A model generated the notes under the pieces. That model saw only the letters and a program-made list of their open reading frames with translations. It made no database searches and was not told where the DNA came from. DNA of 64,000 bases from Aurantiacibacter zhengii (GTDB taxonomy: Bacteria > Pseudomonadota > Alphaproteobacteria > Sphingomonadales > Sphingomonadaceae): contig NZ_QXFL01000003.1 of the NCBI RefSeq assembly GCF_003584125.1, positions 62,001-126,000 on the forward strand, given 5' to 3'. Both the position numbers and the translations under genes were made by a program. Shown here in pieces: positions 17,468-24,987 of the stretch. Within the stretch, counting starts at the first letter, position 1; each line of letters begins with the position of its first letter.

Positions 17468-17737
17468 ATGAAGGTCAATATCGAAATCGACTGCTCGCCA
17501 GAGGAAGCGCGGCGCTTCATGGGACTGCCGGATGTGGAGCAGGCCAACGCGCTGTATATCGAGAACATTACGAACGCAATGAAGGGTGTCTCCAACACAG
17601 AGCAACTCGAAGAGTACGCGAAGCAGCTCGCGCCGATGGGTCAGATGGGCTTGAAAATGTTCCAGAACTTCATGGAAGGTGCGGCAAAGAACGCCGCGAC
17701 AGGTCCTTCCACCAAGGGGCCGAAATCGGGCGACTAG
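17468..17737 (+). CDS. DUF6489 family protein
   Basis: An 89-residue cytosolic protein that begins MKVNIEIDCSPEEARRFMG and continues LPDVEQANALYIENI. This is the conserved pattern of a small family (DUF6489) found in sphingomonads and relatives. The end is rich in Met and Gly/Lys (MGQMGLKMFQNFM). No function is known. ATG 17468 is preceded by AGAAAGG at good spacing. Its stop is 9 bases from mnmE, so it probably leads the mnmE-mnmG-rsmG-parA-parB transcript. Confidence 0.82.
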   Translation: MKVNIEIDCSPEEARRFMGLPDVEQANALYIENITNAMKGVSNTEQLEEYAKQLAPMGQMGLKMFQNFMEGAAKNAATGPSTKGPKSGD

Positions 17738-17746
17738 GCTAGGCCA

Positions 17747-19021
17747 ATGGACACGATTTTCGCGCTTTCCAGCGGGCAACCGCCCGCCGGGATCGGTGTC
17801 ATTCGCATAACCGGCCCGCGAGTGCGCCATGCAATCGAAACGTTCACAGGCAAAATTCCCCCACCTCGTCAGGCAAAGCGAGCGGTGTTTCGGGATGTTT
17901 CACGTGAAACACTGGATGACGGACTTATCCTTTTCTTCCCCGGCCCGAACTCGGTAACGGGTGAGGACTTGGCTGAATTTCACTGCCACGGCGGGCGCGC
18001 AGTCATTGCAGCGATGGAAGCGGCGCTGGGCCAAATGGAGGGATGCAGGCGGGCCGAACCGGGTGAATTCACGCGACGGGCCTTCGCCAATGGGCGGATA
18101 GACCTGGCCGAAGCGGAAGGGCTGGCCGACCTTCTTTCTGCAGAGACCGAAATCCAGAGACGCAGCGCGCAGGCCCTGATGGGCGGTGCCCTTTCGCGCC
18201 AGGTCGAAGGATGGCGAGAGCAACTGCTGCGCCTGTCGGCCCAGGTAGAGGCAGCGCTCGATTTTGACGACGAGGACGATGTTGGCGGACTGCCCCAAAG
18301 TTTCGGCACGGGCGTGGACCAGCTTCGACAAGCACTGCTGGAAAGCCTGTCGGCGCCCCACGCAGAGACGTTGCGCGACGGATTTCGCGTTGCCTTGGCG
18401 GGGCCGCCGAATGCCGGGAAATCCACCTTGTTTAATGCCTTGGTCGATCGCGAAGCAGCGATAACTGCCGATATCGCGGGGACCACGCGCGATATCCTTA
18501 CCCAATCTGTGGCGCTGTCCGGTATCCCGTTCACCTTCGTCGATATGGCTGGCCTGCGCGACAAAGGCGGCGACGTGATCGAAACCATAGGTATCGCACG
18601 GGCGCGTGAGGAGATCGCCAAGGCTGATTTAGTTCTCTGGCTCGGTACTGAAGGGGAGGGACCTGAAGACTCTTGGGAGATCGAAGCCCAGATCGACCGG
18701 GCCGCTACTTCCTCCAAAATGGCTCCGCAGTTCTCCGTGTCAGCGGTAACCGGGGAAGGCATGGATGCACTCCGGCGTGCGCTGGTAGAACAGGCTCGCG
18801 GCGCCATGCCGAAACCGGGTACAGTAGCGCTAAACGCCCGTCAGAGAGGGCGCATGGTTGAAGCAGCGACTGCTCTTGGCAGTGCGATTGACGAAAACGA
18901 CCCGCTCTTGGTCGCAGAGAACCTCCGGCGGGCGCGACAGGCTTTCGACGCGCTTGTGGGGCGAACCTCGACAGAAGATGTGCTCGATACGCTCTTCGGC
19001 CGGTTCTGTATCGGGAAATAG
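17747..19021 (+). CDS. mnmE: tRNA modification GTPase MnmE
   Basis: The 424-residue GTPase partners MnmG in adding the aminomethyl or carboxymethylaminomethyl group to wobble U34 of some tRNAs. The N-terminal domain begins MDTIFALSSGQPPAGIGVIR. The G domain, inserted in a helical domain, has G1 GPPNAGKSTLFN, G2 and following DIAGTTRDI, and G3 DMAGLRDKG. The C-terminus ends FCIGK, containing the catalytic Cys of the C(I/L/V)GK motif. A parS palindrome lies within the gene at 17896-17911, encoding VSRET at residues 51-55. mnmG starts 40 bases later. Confidence 0.97.
   Translation: MDTIFALSSGQPPAGIGVIRITGPRVRHAIETFTGKIPPPRQAKRAVFRDVSRETLDDGLILFFPGPNSVTGEDLAEFHCHGGRAVIAAMEAALGQMEGCRRAEPGEFTRRAFANGRIDLAEAEGLADLLSAETEIQRRSAQALMGGALSRQVEGWREQLLRLSAQVEAALDFDDEDDVGGLPQSFGTGVDQLRQALLESLSAPHAETLRDGFRVALAGPPNAGKSTLFNALVDREAAITADIAGTTRDILTQSVALSGIPFTFVDMAGLRDKGGDVIETIGIARAREEIAKADLVLWLGTEGEGPEDSWEIEAQIDRAATSSKMAPQFSVSAVTGEGMDALRRALVEQARGAMPKPGTVALNARQRGRMVEAATALGSAIDENDPLLVAENLRRARQAFDALVGRTSTEDVLDTLFGRFCIGK
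17896..17911. other. parS: parS centromere site 1 (in mnmE)
   Basis: TGTTTCACGTGAAACA is a perfect 16-base palindrome and identical to the bacterial parS consensus bound by ParB. It lies about 5.9 kb right of the predicted oriC and 3.6 kb before parA. Confidence 0.93.
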
Positions 19022-19023
19022 CC

Positions 19024-19039
19024 TGTTCCACGTGGAACA
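19024..19039. other. parS: parS centromere site 2 (mnmE-mnmG spacer)
   Basis: TGTTCCACGTGGAACA is a perfect palindrome and a known parS variant (C/G at positions 5 and 12 of the consensus). It is the only site of the cluster outside a gene, three bases after the mnmE stop. Confidence 0.92.
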
Positions 19040-19061
19040 GTTCCGCTAAGGGCGGGGCGAA

Positions 19062-20915
19062 ATGAAGACGTTCGATGTCATAGTTATAGGTGGCGGCCAC
19101 GCCGGCTGTGAGGCCGCGGCGGCCTCTGCCCGCGCGGGTGCCATCACCGCGCTGGTTACGTTCGATGCGGCGACGCTTGGCGCGATGAGCTGCAATCCGG
19201 CGATCGGCGGTTTGGGCAAGGGGCACCTCGTTCGCGAAGTGGACGCGTTCGACGGGCTTCTGGGCCGTGCGGCAGATGCCGGGGCCATCCACTATCGCAT
19301 GCTCAACCGGTCGAAGGGTAGCGCCGTCCAGGGCCCTCGCGTGCAGGCTGATCGAAAGCGTTTCCGCGCGGCAGTTCAAGCCATGCTTTCGGCGCAGGAC
19401 AACTTGCAAGTTGTCGAGGGCGAGGCTGCGGAGCTTATACTGAACAAGGGCAGGGTCTGCGGGATCCGGCTAGCGGATGGATCGGAGATTGGCGGAAAGT
19501 CCGTCATTCTGTGTACCGGCACTTTCCTTGGTGGTACACTCTTTCGTGGCGAGGAACGCTTCGAGGGCGGACGCATCGGGGAGAATTCCGCACAGAAGCT
19601 CGCAGATCAGCTGCGCGCTACCGACCTGCCCATGGCCCGGCTGAAGACCGGCACACCTCCTCGTCTCGACGGGCGCACGATAGACTGGTCGCGCCTTGAA
19701 GAGCAGCCCTCGGACGCGGATCAGTGGACCATGTCGGCGCTTACCCGCGAGCGGTGCAACCCGCAGATATTCTGTGCCATCACGCGCACCAATCCCCGTG
19801 CACACGAGATTATCGCGAAGAATCTCCACCGGTCACCGCTGTTCAGCGGTGCGATCGGTGCAACCGGGCCGCGCTATTGTCCCTCGATCGAGGACAAGAT
19901 TCACCGCTTTGCAGACCGTGACGGGCACCAGGTATTCCTTGAGCCGGAGGGGCTCGACACGCACCTGGTCTACCCCAACGGCATCAGCACATCCCTGCCG
20001 GTCGACGTGCAGCTCGCGATGTTGCGCGCAATGGAGGGACTGGAACAGGTTGAGATGGAAGTCCCGGGTTATGCCGTGGAATACGACCATATCGACCCGC
20101 GCGCCCTGGGACAGGATCTGCAGCTCAAGGCAATCCCCGGCCTCTATTGCGCGGGCCAGATAAACGGTACGACCGGATATGAGGAAGCGGCCGCCCAGGG
20201 CCTCGTCGCGGGCTTCAGCGCGGCCTGCGCCATTCTCGAGCGCGATCCGCCTGCCATCGACCGGGCGAATAGCTATATGGCGGTGATGATCGACGATCTG
20301 ACCCTGCATGGTGTGAGCGAGCCTTATCGCATGCTCACTTCGCGCGCCGAATACCGCCTTCGCCTGCGGGCGAACAACGCGACTTCGCGCCTCACTCCAC
20401 TGGCGATGGACGCTGGTTGTGTGGGAATAGAGCGAGCGGAGTGGTTCCGCAAAAGGGAGGCCGAGCGTTCCACGTGGAACACTGCCTTGCAGAGCATTGT
20501 ACCTGCGACCGCTCTCTCGGACGCGGGCTTGCCGGTGAAGCGCGACGCCGGACGAAAGGCGCTGGGCGAATGGCTGGCGTTGCCCGATATAACGATGTCC
20601 GACTTTGAGAATTGGCTACCGCCGGAATGTGACCCGAGTTCCCCTCTTGCCGACGAGTTGGCAGAGGATGCCGCCTACGCTCCCTACCTTGTGCGTCAGG
20701 ACGCCGAATTGCGCGACCTGCGTAGTAGCGAGGCTCTCGAACTGGGGCCCGATTTCCCCTTTGCCGACGTGCCTGGCCTGTCCAACGAAATGGTAGAGCG
20801 TCTCGGCGCTGCTCAGCCGCAAAACCTGGCCGCTGCGGGACGAGTGCGGGGTATCACCCCTGCAGCACTCGCGGCCTTGCTTGTTCACGCCAAACGTCGC
20901 AATCAGGCGGCATGA
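19062..20915 (+). CDS. mnmG: tRNA uridine modification FAD enzyme MnmG
   Basis: The 617-residue flavoprotein forms the MnmE-MnmG complex for U34 modification. The FAD-binding motif [17 protein letters not shown] is at about residues 7-23 and [19 protein letters not shown] follows. [29 protein letters not shown] and [21 protein letters not shown] are also family signatures. The helical C-terminus ([20 protein letters not shown] onward) binds MnmE. A near-perfect parS lies at 20466-20481 and encodes RSTWNT at residues 469-474. Its stop overlaps rsmG by 4 bases. Confidence 0.97.
   Translation: MKTFDVIVIGGGHAGCEAAAASARAGAITALVTFDAATLGAMSCNPAIGGLGKGHLVREVDAFDGLLGRAADAGAIHYRMLNRSKGSAVQGPRVQADRKRFRAAVQAMLSAQDNLQVVEGEAAELILNKGRVCGIRLADGSEIGGKSVILCTGTFLGGTLFRGEERFEGGRIGENSAQKLADQLRATDLPMARLKTGTPPRLDGRTIDWSRLEEQPSDADQWTMSALTRERCNPQIFCAITRTNPRAHEIIAKNLHRSPLFSGAIGATGPRYCPSIEDKIHRFADRDGHQVFLEPEGLDTHLVYPNGISTSLPVDVQLAMLRAMEGLEQVEMEVPGYAVEYDHIDPRALGQDLQLKAIPGLYCAGQINGTTGYEEAAAQGLVAGFSAACAILERDPPAIDRANSYMAVMIDDLTLHGVSEPYRMLTSRAEYRLRLRANNATSRLTPLAMDAGCVGIERAEWFRKREAERSTWNTALQSIVPATALSDAGLPVKRDAGRKALGEWLALPDITMSDFENWLPPECDPSSPLADELAEDAAYAPYLVRQDAELRDLRSSEALELGPDFPFADVPGLSNEMVERLGAAQPQNLAAAGRVRGITPAALAALLVHAKRRNQAA
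20466..20481. other. parS: parS centromere site 3 (in mnmG)
   Basis: CGTTCCACGTGGAACA keeps the 14-base palindrome GTTCCACGTGGAAC, with one mismatch in the outermost pair relative to the other sites. A functional parS is likely, perhaps with weaker ParB binding. Confidence 0.82.
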
Positions 20916-21541
20916 TCGAAGATGAAGCCCAGGCGAGGGCGTATTGCGCCGGACGTTTCGATGCGGCTGCAATGGACAGGCTGGAGCGGTTTATCCCGCT
21001 TCTCATTGCGGAAAACGAGCAGCAGAACCTTGTTTCGAAGCCCAGTCTTGAGAACGTCTGGACACGCCATATAGCCGACAGCGTCCAGCTTCTTGATTAT
21101 GTTCCACGTGAAACAACCGCCCCTTGGCTTGATCTCGGCACCGGAGCCGGATTCCCGGGACTGGTTATAGCACTGGTACAGCCCGACCGGCCGGTAATGC
21201 TGGTCGAATCGCGCAAACGGCGAATCGAATGGTTAGAGTGTGTTGCTCGAGAATTCGCACTGGAAAATTGCCAAGTACTAGGCTCACGCCTCGAGACTGT
21301 GGAAACCTTCGAAACAGGCATTATCACCGCGCGGGCCTTCGCTCCGCTTGGTAAACTTCTGGAGTTATCCGCGCGCTTTTCCACACGCTCTACCACATGG
21401 TTGTTGCCCAAAGGGCGCTCGGGGGCGATTGAATTGGCTGAGCAACCCTCGGCGATTCGGAAAATGTTCCACGTGGAACAATCAGCCACCGATTCAGACG
21501 CCGGGATCTTGGTCGGCAAAGGGAGGCCAGCACAGCGATGA
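20912..21541 (+). CDS. rsmG: 16S rRNA (guanine527-N7)-methyltransferase RsmG
   Basis: The 209-residue SAM-dependent methyltransferase modifies G527 of 16S rRNA. The N-terminal half includes [20 protein letters not shown] and IADSVQLL. The SAM site is [20 protein letters not shown], followed by [29 protein letters not shown] and LLPKGRS. Two parS sites lie inside it, at 21100 (VPRET, residues 64-68) and 21465 (MFHVEQ, residues 185-190). It is coupled by 4-base overlaps to mnmG upstream and parA downstream, the usual gidA-gidB-parA-parB order. Confidence 0.96.
   Translation: MIEDEAQARAYCAGRFDAAAMDRLERFIPLLIAENEQQNLVSKPSLENVWTRHIADSVQLLDYVPRETTAPWLDLGTGAGFPGLVIALVQPDRPVMLVESRKRRIEWLECVAREFALENCQVLGSRLETVETFETGIITARAFAPLGKLLELSARFSTRSTTWLLPKGRSGAIELAEQPSAIRKMFHVEQSATDSDAGILVGKGRPAQR
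21100..21115. other. parS: parS centromere site 4 (in rsmG)
   Basis: TGTTCCACGTGAAACA combines one half of each parS variant seen in this window, so it is an imperfect palindrome. It still matches the consensus at 15 of 16 positions. Confidence 0.88.
21465..21480. other. parS: parS centromere site 5 (3' end of rsmG)
   Basis: TGTTCCACGTGGAACA is a perfect palindrome, identical to the site at 19024. It lies 58 bases before the parA start codon. Confidence 0.92.
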
Positions 21542-22314
21542 TCGTCATAGCCATTGCCAACCAGAAGGGCGGGGTGGGCAAGACCACCAGCGCCATCAAC
21601 ATAGCCACAGCCATGGCCGCAAGCGGTTGGCGTACGCTGCTAATCGATCTCGATCCGCAGGGTAACGCCTCGACGGGCGTCGGCGTCGGGGCTGCGCAGC
21701 GCGACATGTCGAGCTATGACGTGCTGGTGGATGAAATCGCCATCGACGACTGTGTCATGACCTCGTCGATCCCCGGTCTCGACCTCCTGCCTGCAACCGT
21801 GGACCTCAGTGGTGCCGAAGTTGAATTGGTCGGCGTCGAAGATCGCACACATCGGCTGAGGAAGGCCCTCGCGAGCCACCAAGGGCACGATATCTGCTTT
21901 ATCGATTGCCCGCCGTCGCTCGGGCTCCTGACCCTTAACGCCCTGTGCGCTGCCGACACCCTCCTGGTGCCGTTGCAGTGCGAGTTTTTTGCGCTGGAAG
22001 GCCTTAGCCAGCTTCTGCAGACAGTCGAGCAGGTCCAGCAGCGTTTCAACCCCGATCTCGGCATCATCGGGATCGCGCTCACCATGTTCGACCGTCGCAA
22101 TCGCCTGACGGATCAGGTTTCCGACGATGTGCGCGAATGCCTGGGTGATCTGGTGTTCGAAGCTGTCATTCCGCGGAACGTGCGCCTGTCCGAAGCGCCC
22201 AGCCACGGACTGCCTGCATTGATTTATGACCATTCCTGCCCCGGAAGCCGCGCTTACATGGCGCTGGCGCGGGAGCTGATCGGTCGACTGCCCGAAGAGA
22301 GGAAGGCGGCATGA
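21538..22314 (+). CDS. parA: Chromosome partitioning ATPase ParA
   Basis: A 258-residue Walker-type ATPase (MinD/ParA family). It has the deviant Walker A ANQKGGVGKTTSAINIATAM at about residues 7-26, with the signature Lys in KGGVGKTT, then DLDPQGNASTGVG and Walker B CFIDCPPSLGLLTLNAL. ATP-bound ParA coats the nucleoid and pulls ParB-parS complexes apart after replication. It lacks the long N-terminal HTH of plasmid ParAs, as expected for a chromosomal version. The overlaps with rsmG and parB (4 bases each) support an operon. Confidence 0.97.
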   Translation: MIVIAIANQKGGVGKTTSAINIATAMAASGWRTLLIDLDPQGNASTGVGVGAAQRDMSSYDVLVDEIAIDDCVMTSSIPGLDLLPATVDLSGAEVELVGVEDRTHRLRKALASHQGHDICFIDCPPSLGLLTLNALCAADTLLVPLQCEFFALEGLSQLLQTVEQVQQRFNPDLGIIGIALTMFDRRNRLTDQVSDDVRECLGDLVFEAVIPRNVRLSEAPSHGLPALIYDHSCPGSRAYMALARELIGRLPEERKAA

Positions 22315-23303
22315 GTGAAGCGAAGAAAGCCGCCAGCGACGCATCGACCCGGCAACCCGCCTCCCGGCGCAAGCTGGGCCGCGGTCTCGGCGCGCTTATG
22401 GGCGACATGAAGCGTGAAGAGCCGCTGTTTTCCCAGCGTGCCAATGCGGCCGGCGAGGCAGGGGAGGGTGGATCATCCACCATCGCGGCGAGCAGGTCGG
22501 ACGGTCTGGCCATGCTGGCGATTGCCGCCATAGAACCGCACCCGGACCAGCCGCGCCGCCATTTCGATGACGAGGCGCTGGCAGAGCTCGCCGCCTCCAT
22601 CGCATCGCGCGGCGTGATCCAGCCGGTGATCGTGCGTCCGGCGGCGAAGGGCAAGTACCAGCTGGTGGCGGGCGAACGACGTTGGCGCGCTTCGCAGAAG
22701 GCGCAACTGCATGAAATCCCGGCGATAATTCGCGAGCTGGACGAGCGTGACGTTATGGCGCTCGCGCTGATCGAGAATATCCAGCGCGAAGATCTCAACC
22801 CGGTAGAAGAAGCCCGCGCCTATCAGCGTCTGGCAGACCTTGAAGACATGACGCAGGCGGAGATCGCGGGTCTGGTCGAGAAATCGCGCAGCCATGTGGC
22901 GAACCTGCAGCGCCTACTCGCCTTGCCCGAAGGCGTGCTCGATCACCTCGAATCCGGGCGGATCGACATGGGTCATGCCCGCGCGCTGATTGGCCTCGAC
23001 AATGCCAGCGAGCTTGCCGATCGGGCGGCGAAGGACAACCTGTCCGTCCGCGAAGTGGAGAAACTGGCGCGCAAGTCGCGCAATGGGGGAGACGCCCCGG
23101 TTCGACGCCAGGCTCGCCCTCCGCGTGACCCTGCGCAGGATGCCGATATCGCCGCGGTGGAGAATCACCTCGAGGAATTTCTCGGACTGCCGGTGAAGAT
23201 CGCAACCGATGAAGACCCGCGGTCGGGAACGGTGACAGTACGCTTCCGCACGCTCGACCAGCTCGACCTGATCTGTCAGCGCCTGACCGGCGGCGGAATT
23301 TAG
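22311..23303 (+). CDS. parB: Chromosome partitioning protein ParB
   Basis: The 330-residue CTP-binding clamp protein loads on parS and spreads. The N-terminal GRGLGALMGDM is typical. The CTPase core contains PHPDQPRRHFDDEALAELA, YQLVAGERRWRASQKAQLHEI with the GERRWRA box, and ALALIENIQREDLNPVEEARAY with the ENIQR box. The helix-turn-helix is MTQAEIAGLVEKSRSHVANL. The C-terminal dimerisation domain covers about residues 280-330. Its targets, five parS sites, lie upstream in mnmE-mnmG-rsmG. It ends the operon and is convergent with the glycine-zipper protein gene. Confidence 0.97.
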   Translation: MSEAKKAASDASTRQPASRRKLGRGLGALMGDMKREEPLFSQRANAAGEAGEGGSSTIAASRSDGLAMLAIAAIEPHPDQPRRHFDDEALAELAASIASRGVIQPVIVRPAAKGKYQLVAGERRWRASQKAQLHEIPAIIRELDERDVMALALIENIQREDLNPVEEARAYQRLADLEDMTQAEIAGLVEKSRSHVANLQRLLALPEGVLDHLESGRIDMGHARALIGLDNASELADRAAKDNLSVREVEKLARKSRNGGDAPVRRQARPPRDPAQDADIAAVENHLEEFLGLPVKIATDEDPRSGTVTVRFRTLDQLDLICQRLTGGGI

Positions 23304-23352
23304 CGTAATATCAGTGGCTTAGTGCCGCGTAAAGTCGCGCGGCGCGATTTCC

Positions 23353-24330
23353 CTAGTCGAGCGGAACGGTCTTTCCGGCCGGCTGCGGGCGCGGGGCGAT
23401 GGTGCGGCGCGCGGGTCGCGGCGCGGGTGCAGGAGCTTCGACCTCCACCCATTCCTCCCGCACGGTGGTGGTGCATTCGGGACCGTGGCGGTGCCCGTGC
23501 TCCCCATGGCGCGCGGGAGCGGCAACGGTCTGCACCAGCATTACCGGCTGGCCGTAGGACATGTGCCCCTGGAAGGCTGCCCCACCGCCCATTTCGTAAC
23601 GGCGCAGGTAGGCTTCGCAATAGCGCGCGGCGTAGAGCTGGTTGGCACTGACTCCGCGTTCCTCGTATTCGTATTCGTCCTCGTCGCCATCGATCAGCGA
23701 GCCGATGACTGCCCCGGCGACTCCGCCGACACCGGCGCCGATCAGCGTTCCGGCCAGCCTGTCGCCATCGGCGATGCGGTTGCCGGCAAAGCCGCCCGCT
23801 ACCGCGCCCAGCAGGCCGCCGATCAGGCCGCCATCGGCATCGTCGCGGTAGTCGCGATAATAATCGCCGTATTCGTAATAACCCCCGGCATTGGCCATCA
23901 GCACGCGGCAGTCTGCCAGCCACGCCTCGCGCTCCGCCAGGGTGTAGCCCAGGCGACCGTCCGGCGATGCGCCGAGCGACGTGTGGTGACGCTCGACCTC
24001 GATCTCGTAATGGCCTTCGCCTTCATGCCAGCCGTTGTTATCCAGCATCAGCATGCGGCCATCGTCGGTGATGAAGTGCCCTTCGCCTACGAAGGTGCCG
24101 ACATAGCGGCCTTCCAGAACCTCGCCGTCGAGGGTGGTATAGGTTCCGTTCCACATGCCGCGCCAGGTGTCGCCATCCTGCCAGTGGCCGGACCATTCGC
24201 CATCGTATTCACCCACAGAGTGGACAACCTCCACCTGGTTTTCATGCGGATGATCGTCATGCGCGGCGGCCGGGGTTGCGAGTGCCAGCGCGGCTGCACC
24301 GGTGAGAAGCTGGATGGCGGCGGTCTTCAT
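23353..24330 (-). CDS. Secreted glycine-zipper protein, function unknown
   Basis: This 325-residue exported protein has a signal peptide at about 1-23 (ending ATPAAA). Next is a His- and Trp-rich beta region (GEWSGHWQDGDTWRGMWNGT) with MORN-like repeats. A glycine zipper then spans two hydrophobic stretches (GGLIGGLLGAVAGGFAGNR and GTLIGAGVGGVAGAVIGSL, about 167-215). The proline-rich tail ends PAPAPRPARR. Glycine-zipper 2TM proteins often associate with the outer membrane. No specific function can be given. It is convergent with parB and stands alone. Confidence 0.75.
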   Translation of the reverse strand: MKTAAIQLLTGAAALALATPAAAHDDHPHENQVEVVHSVGEYDGEWSGHWQDGDTWRGMWNGTYTTLDGEVLEGRYVGTFVGEGHFITDDGRMLMLDNNGWHEGEGHYEIEVERHHTSLGASPDGRLGYTLAEREAWLADCRVLMANAGGYYEYGDYYRDYRDDADGGLIGGLLGAVAGGFAGNRIADGDRLAGTLIGAGVGGVAGAVIGSLIDGDEDEYEYEERGVSANQLYAARYCEAYLRRYEMGGGAAFQGHMSYGQPVMLVQTVAAPARHGEHGHRHGPECTTTVREEWVEVEAPAPAPRPARRTIAPRPQPAGKTVPLD

Positions 24331-24442
24331 TGCGCGGTTTTCCCTGTTGCGGAATCGGGCCGGTTGCCCGGTTAACCCCACATTTACCGTCGAGAAACGC
24401 ACAAATCCTAGCGGGCAGCAAGAGCTGTCCCGTTACGGGGCA

Positions 24443-24925
24443 TCACAGGCGGGTGGAAAGCAGCTTCGCGAGGGCTTCGATGCCATCCCGATCTTCATGA
24501 TCGAAACGTGCCAGATCGGGCGAATCAAGGTCGATCGCACCGATCACCGCGCCATCGCGCACGATGGGCACCACCAGCTCGGACCGGCTGCGGGCGTCGC
24601 AGGCAATGTGGCCGGGGAAGGCATGGACGTCTTCGACAAGCTGCGTCTCACCGGTCTTGGCCGCGGCGCCGCATACGCCTACTCCCAGTGGGATACGGAT
24701 GCAGGCCGGTCGCCCGGTGAAGGGGCCCAGCACCAGTTCGCCTTCCACCATGCGATAGAACCCGGTCCAGTTGCAGTCGGGCAGGAAATCACCCAGCAGC
24801 GCCGCGACATTGGCCATGTTGGCCACTGCGTCAGGCTCTCCGGCAGTAAGCGCGTCAGCAGCGGACAGCAGTTCACGGTAAATGTCGGCCTTGGCGGCGT
24901 CGGGGTCTGGCTTGAAATCGAACAT
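24443..24925 (-). CDS. msrC: Free methionine-R-sulfoxide reductase (GAF domain)
   Basis: The 160-residue GAF-domain enzyme reduces free methionine-R-sulfoxide. Its three cysteines, Cys75, Cys85 and Cys109, have the same spacing (10 and 24) as the catalytic set Cys84/Cys94/Cys118 of E. coli fRMsr. The surrounding blocks (NWTGFYRM, GPFTGRPACIRIPLGVGVCG, HIACDARSRSELVVPI, IGAIDLDSPDLARF) are typical. ATG 24925 (MFDFKPDPDAAKADIY) is chosen over an upstream ATG with no family match. It is divergent from the sugar dehydrogenase-like gene, 62 bases apart. Confidence 0.9.
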   Translation of the reverse strand: MFDFKPDPDAAKADIYRELLSAADALTAGEPDAVANMANVAALLGDFLPDCNWTGFYRMVEGELVLGPFTGRPACIRIPLGVGVCGAAAKTGETQLVEDVHAFPGHIACDARSRSELVVPIVRDGAVIGAIDLDSPDLARFDHEDRDGIEALAKLLSTRL

Positions 24926-24987
24926 GGCTGCACAGATAGCGGGCAAAGAGATTGCCGCAAGGCCGTGGCTCGCCTAATCCTGCCGGC

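Noticed and set aside
23331-23347. Seventeen-base GC palindrome repeated at 27950-27966
   Set aside because: Two copies of a CG-rich sequence in a high-GC genome, one inside tsaC; no wider repeat family is seen.
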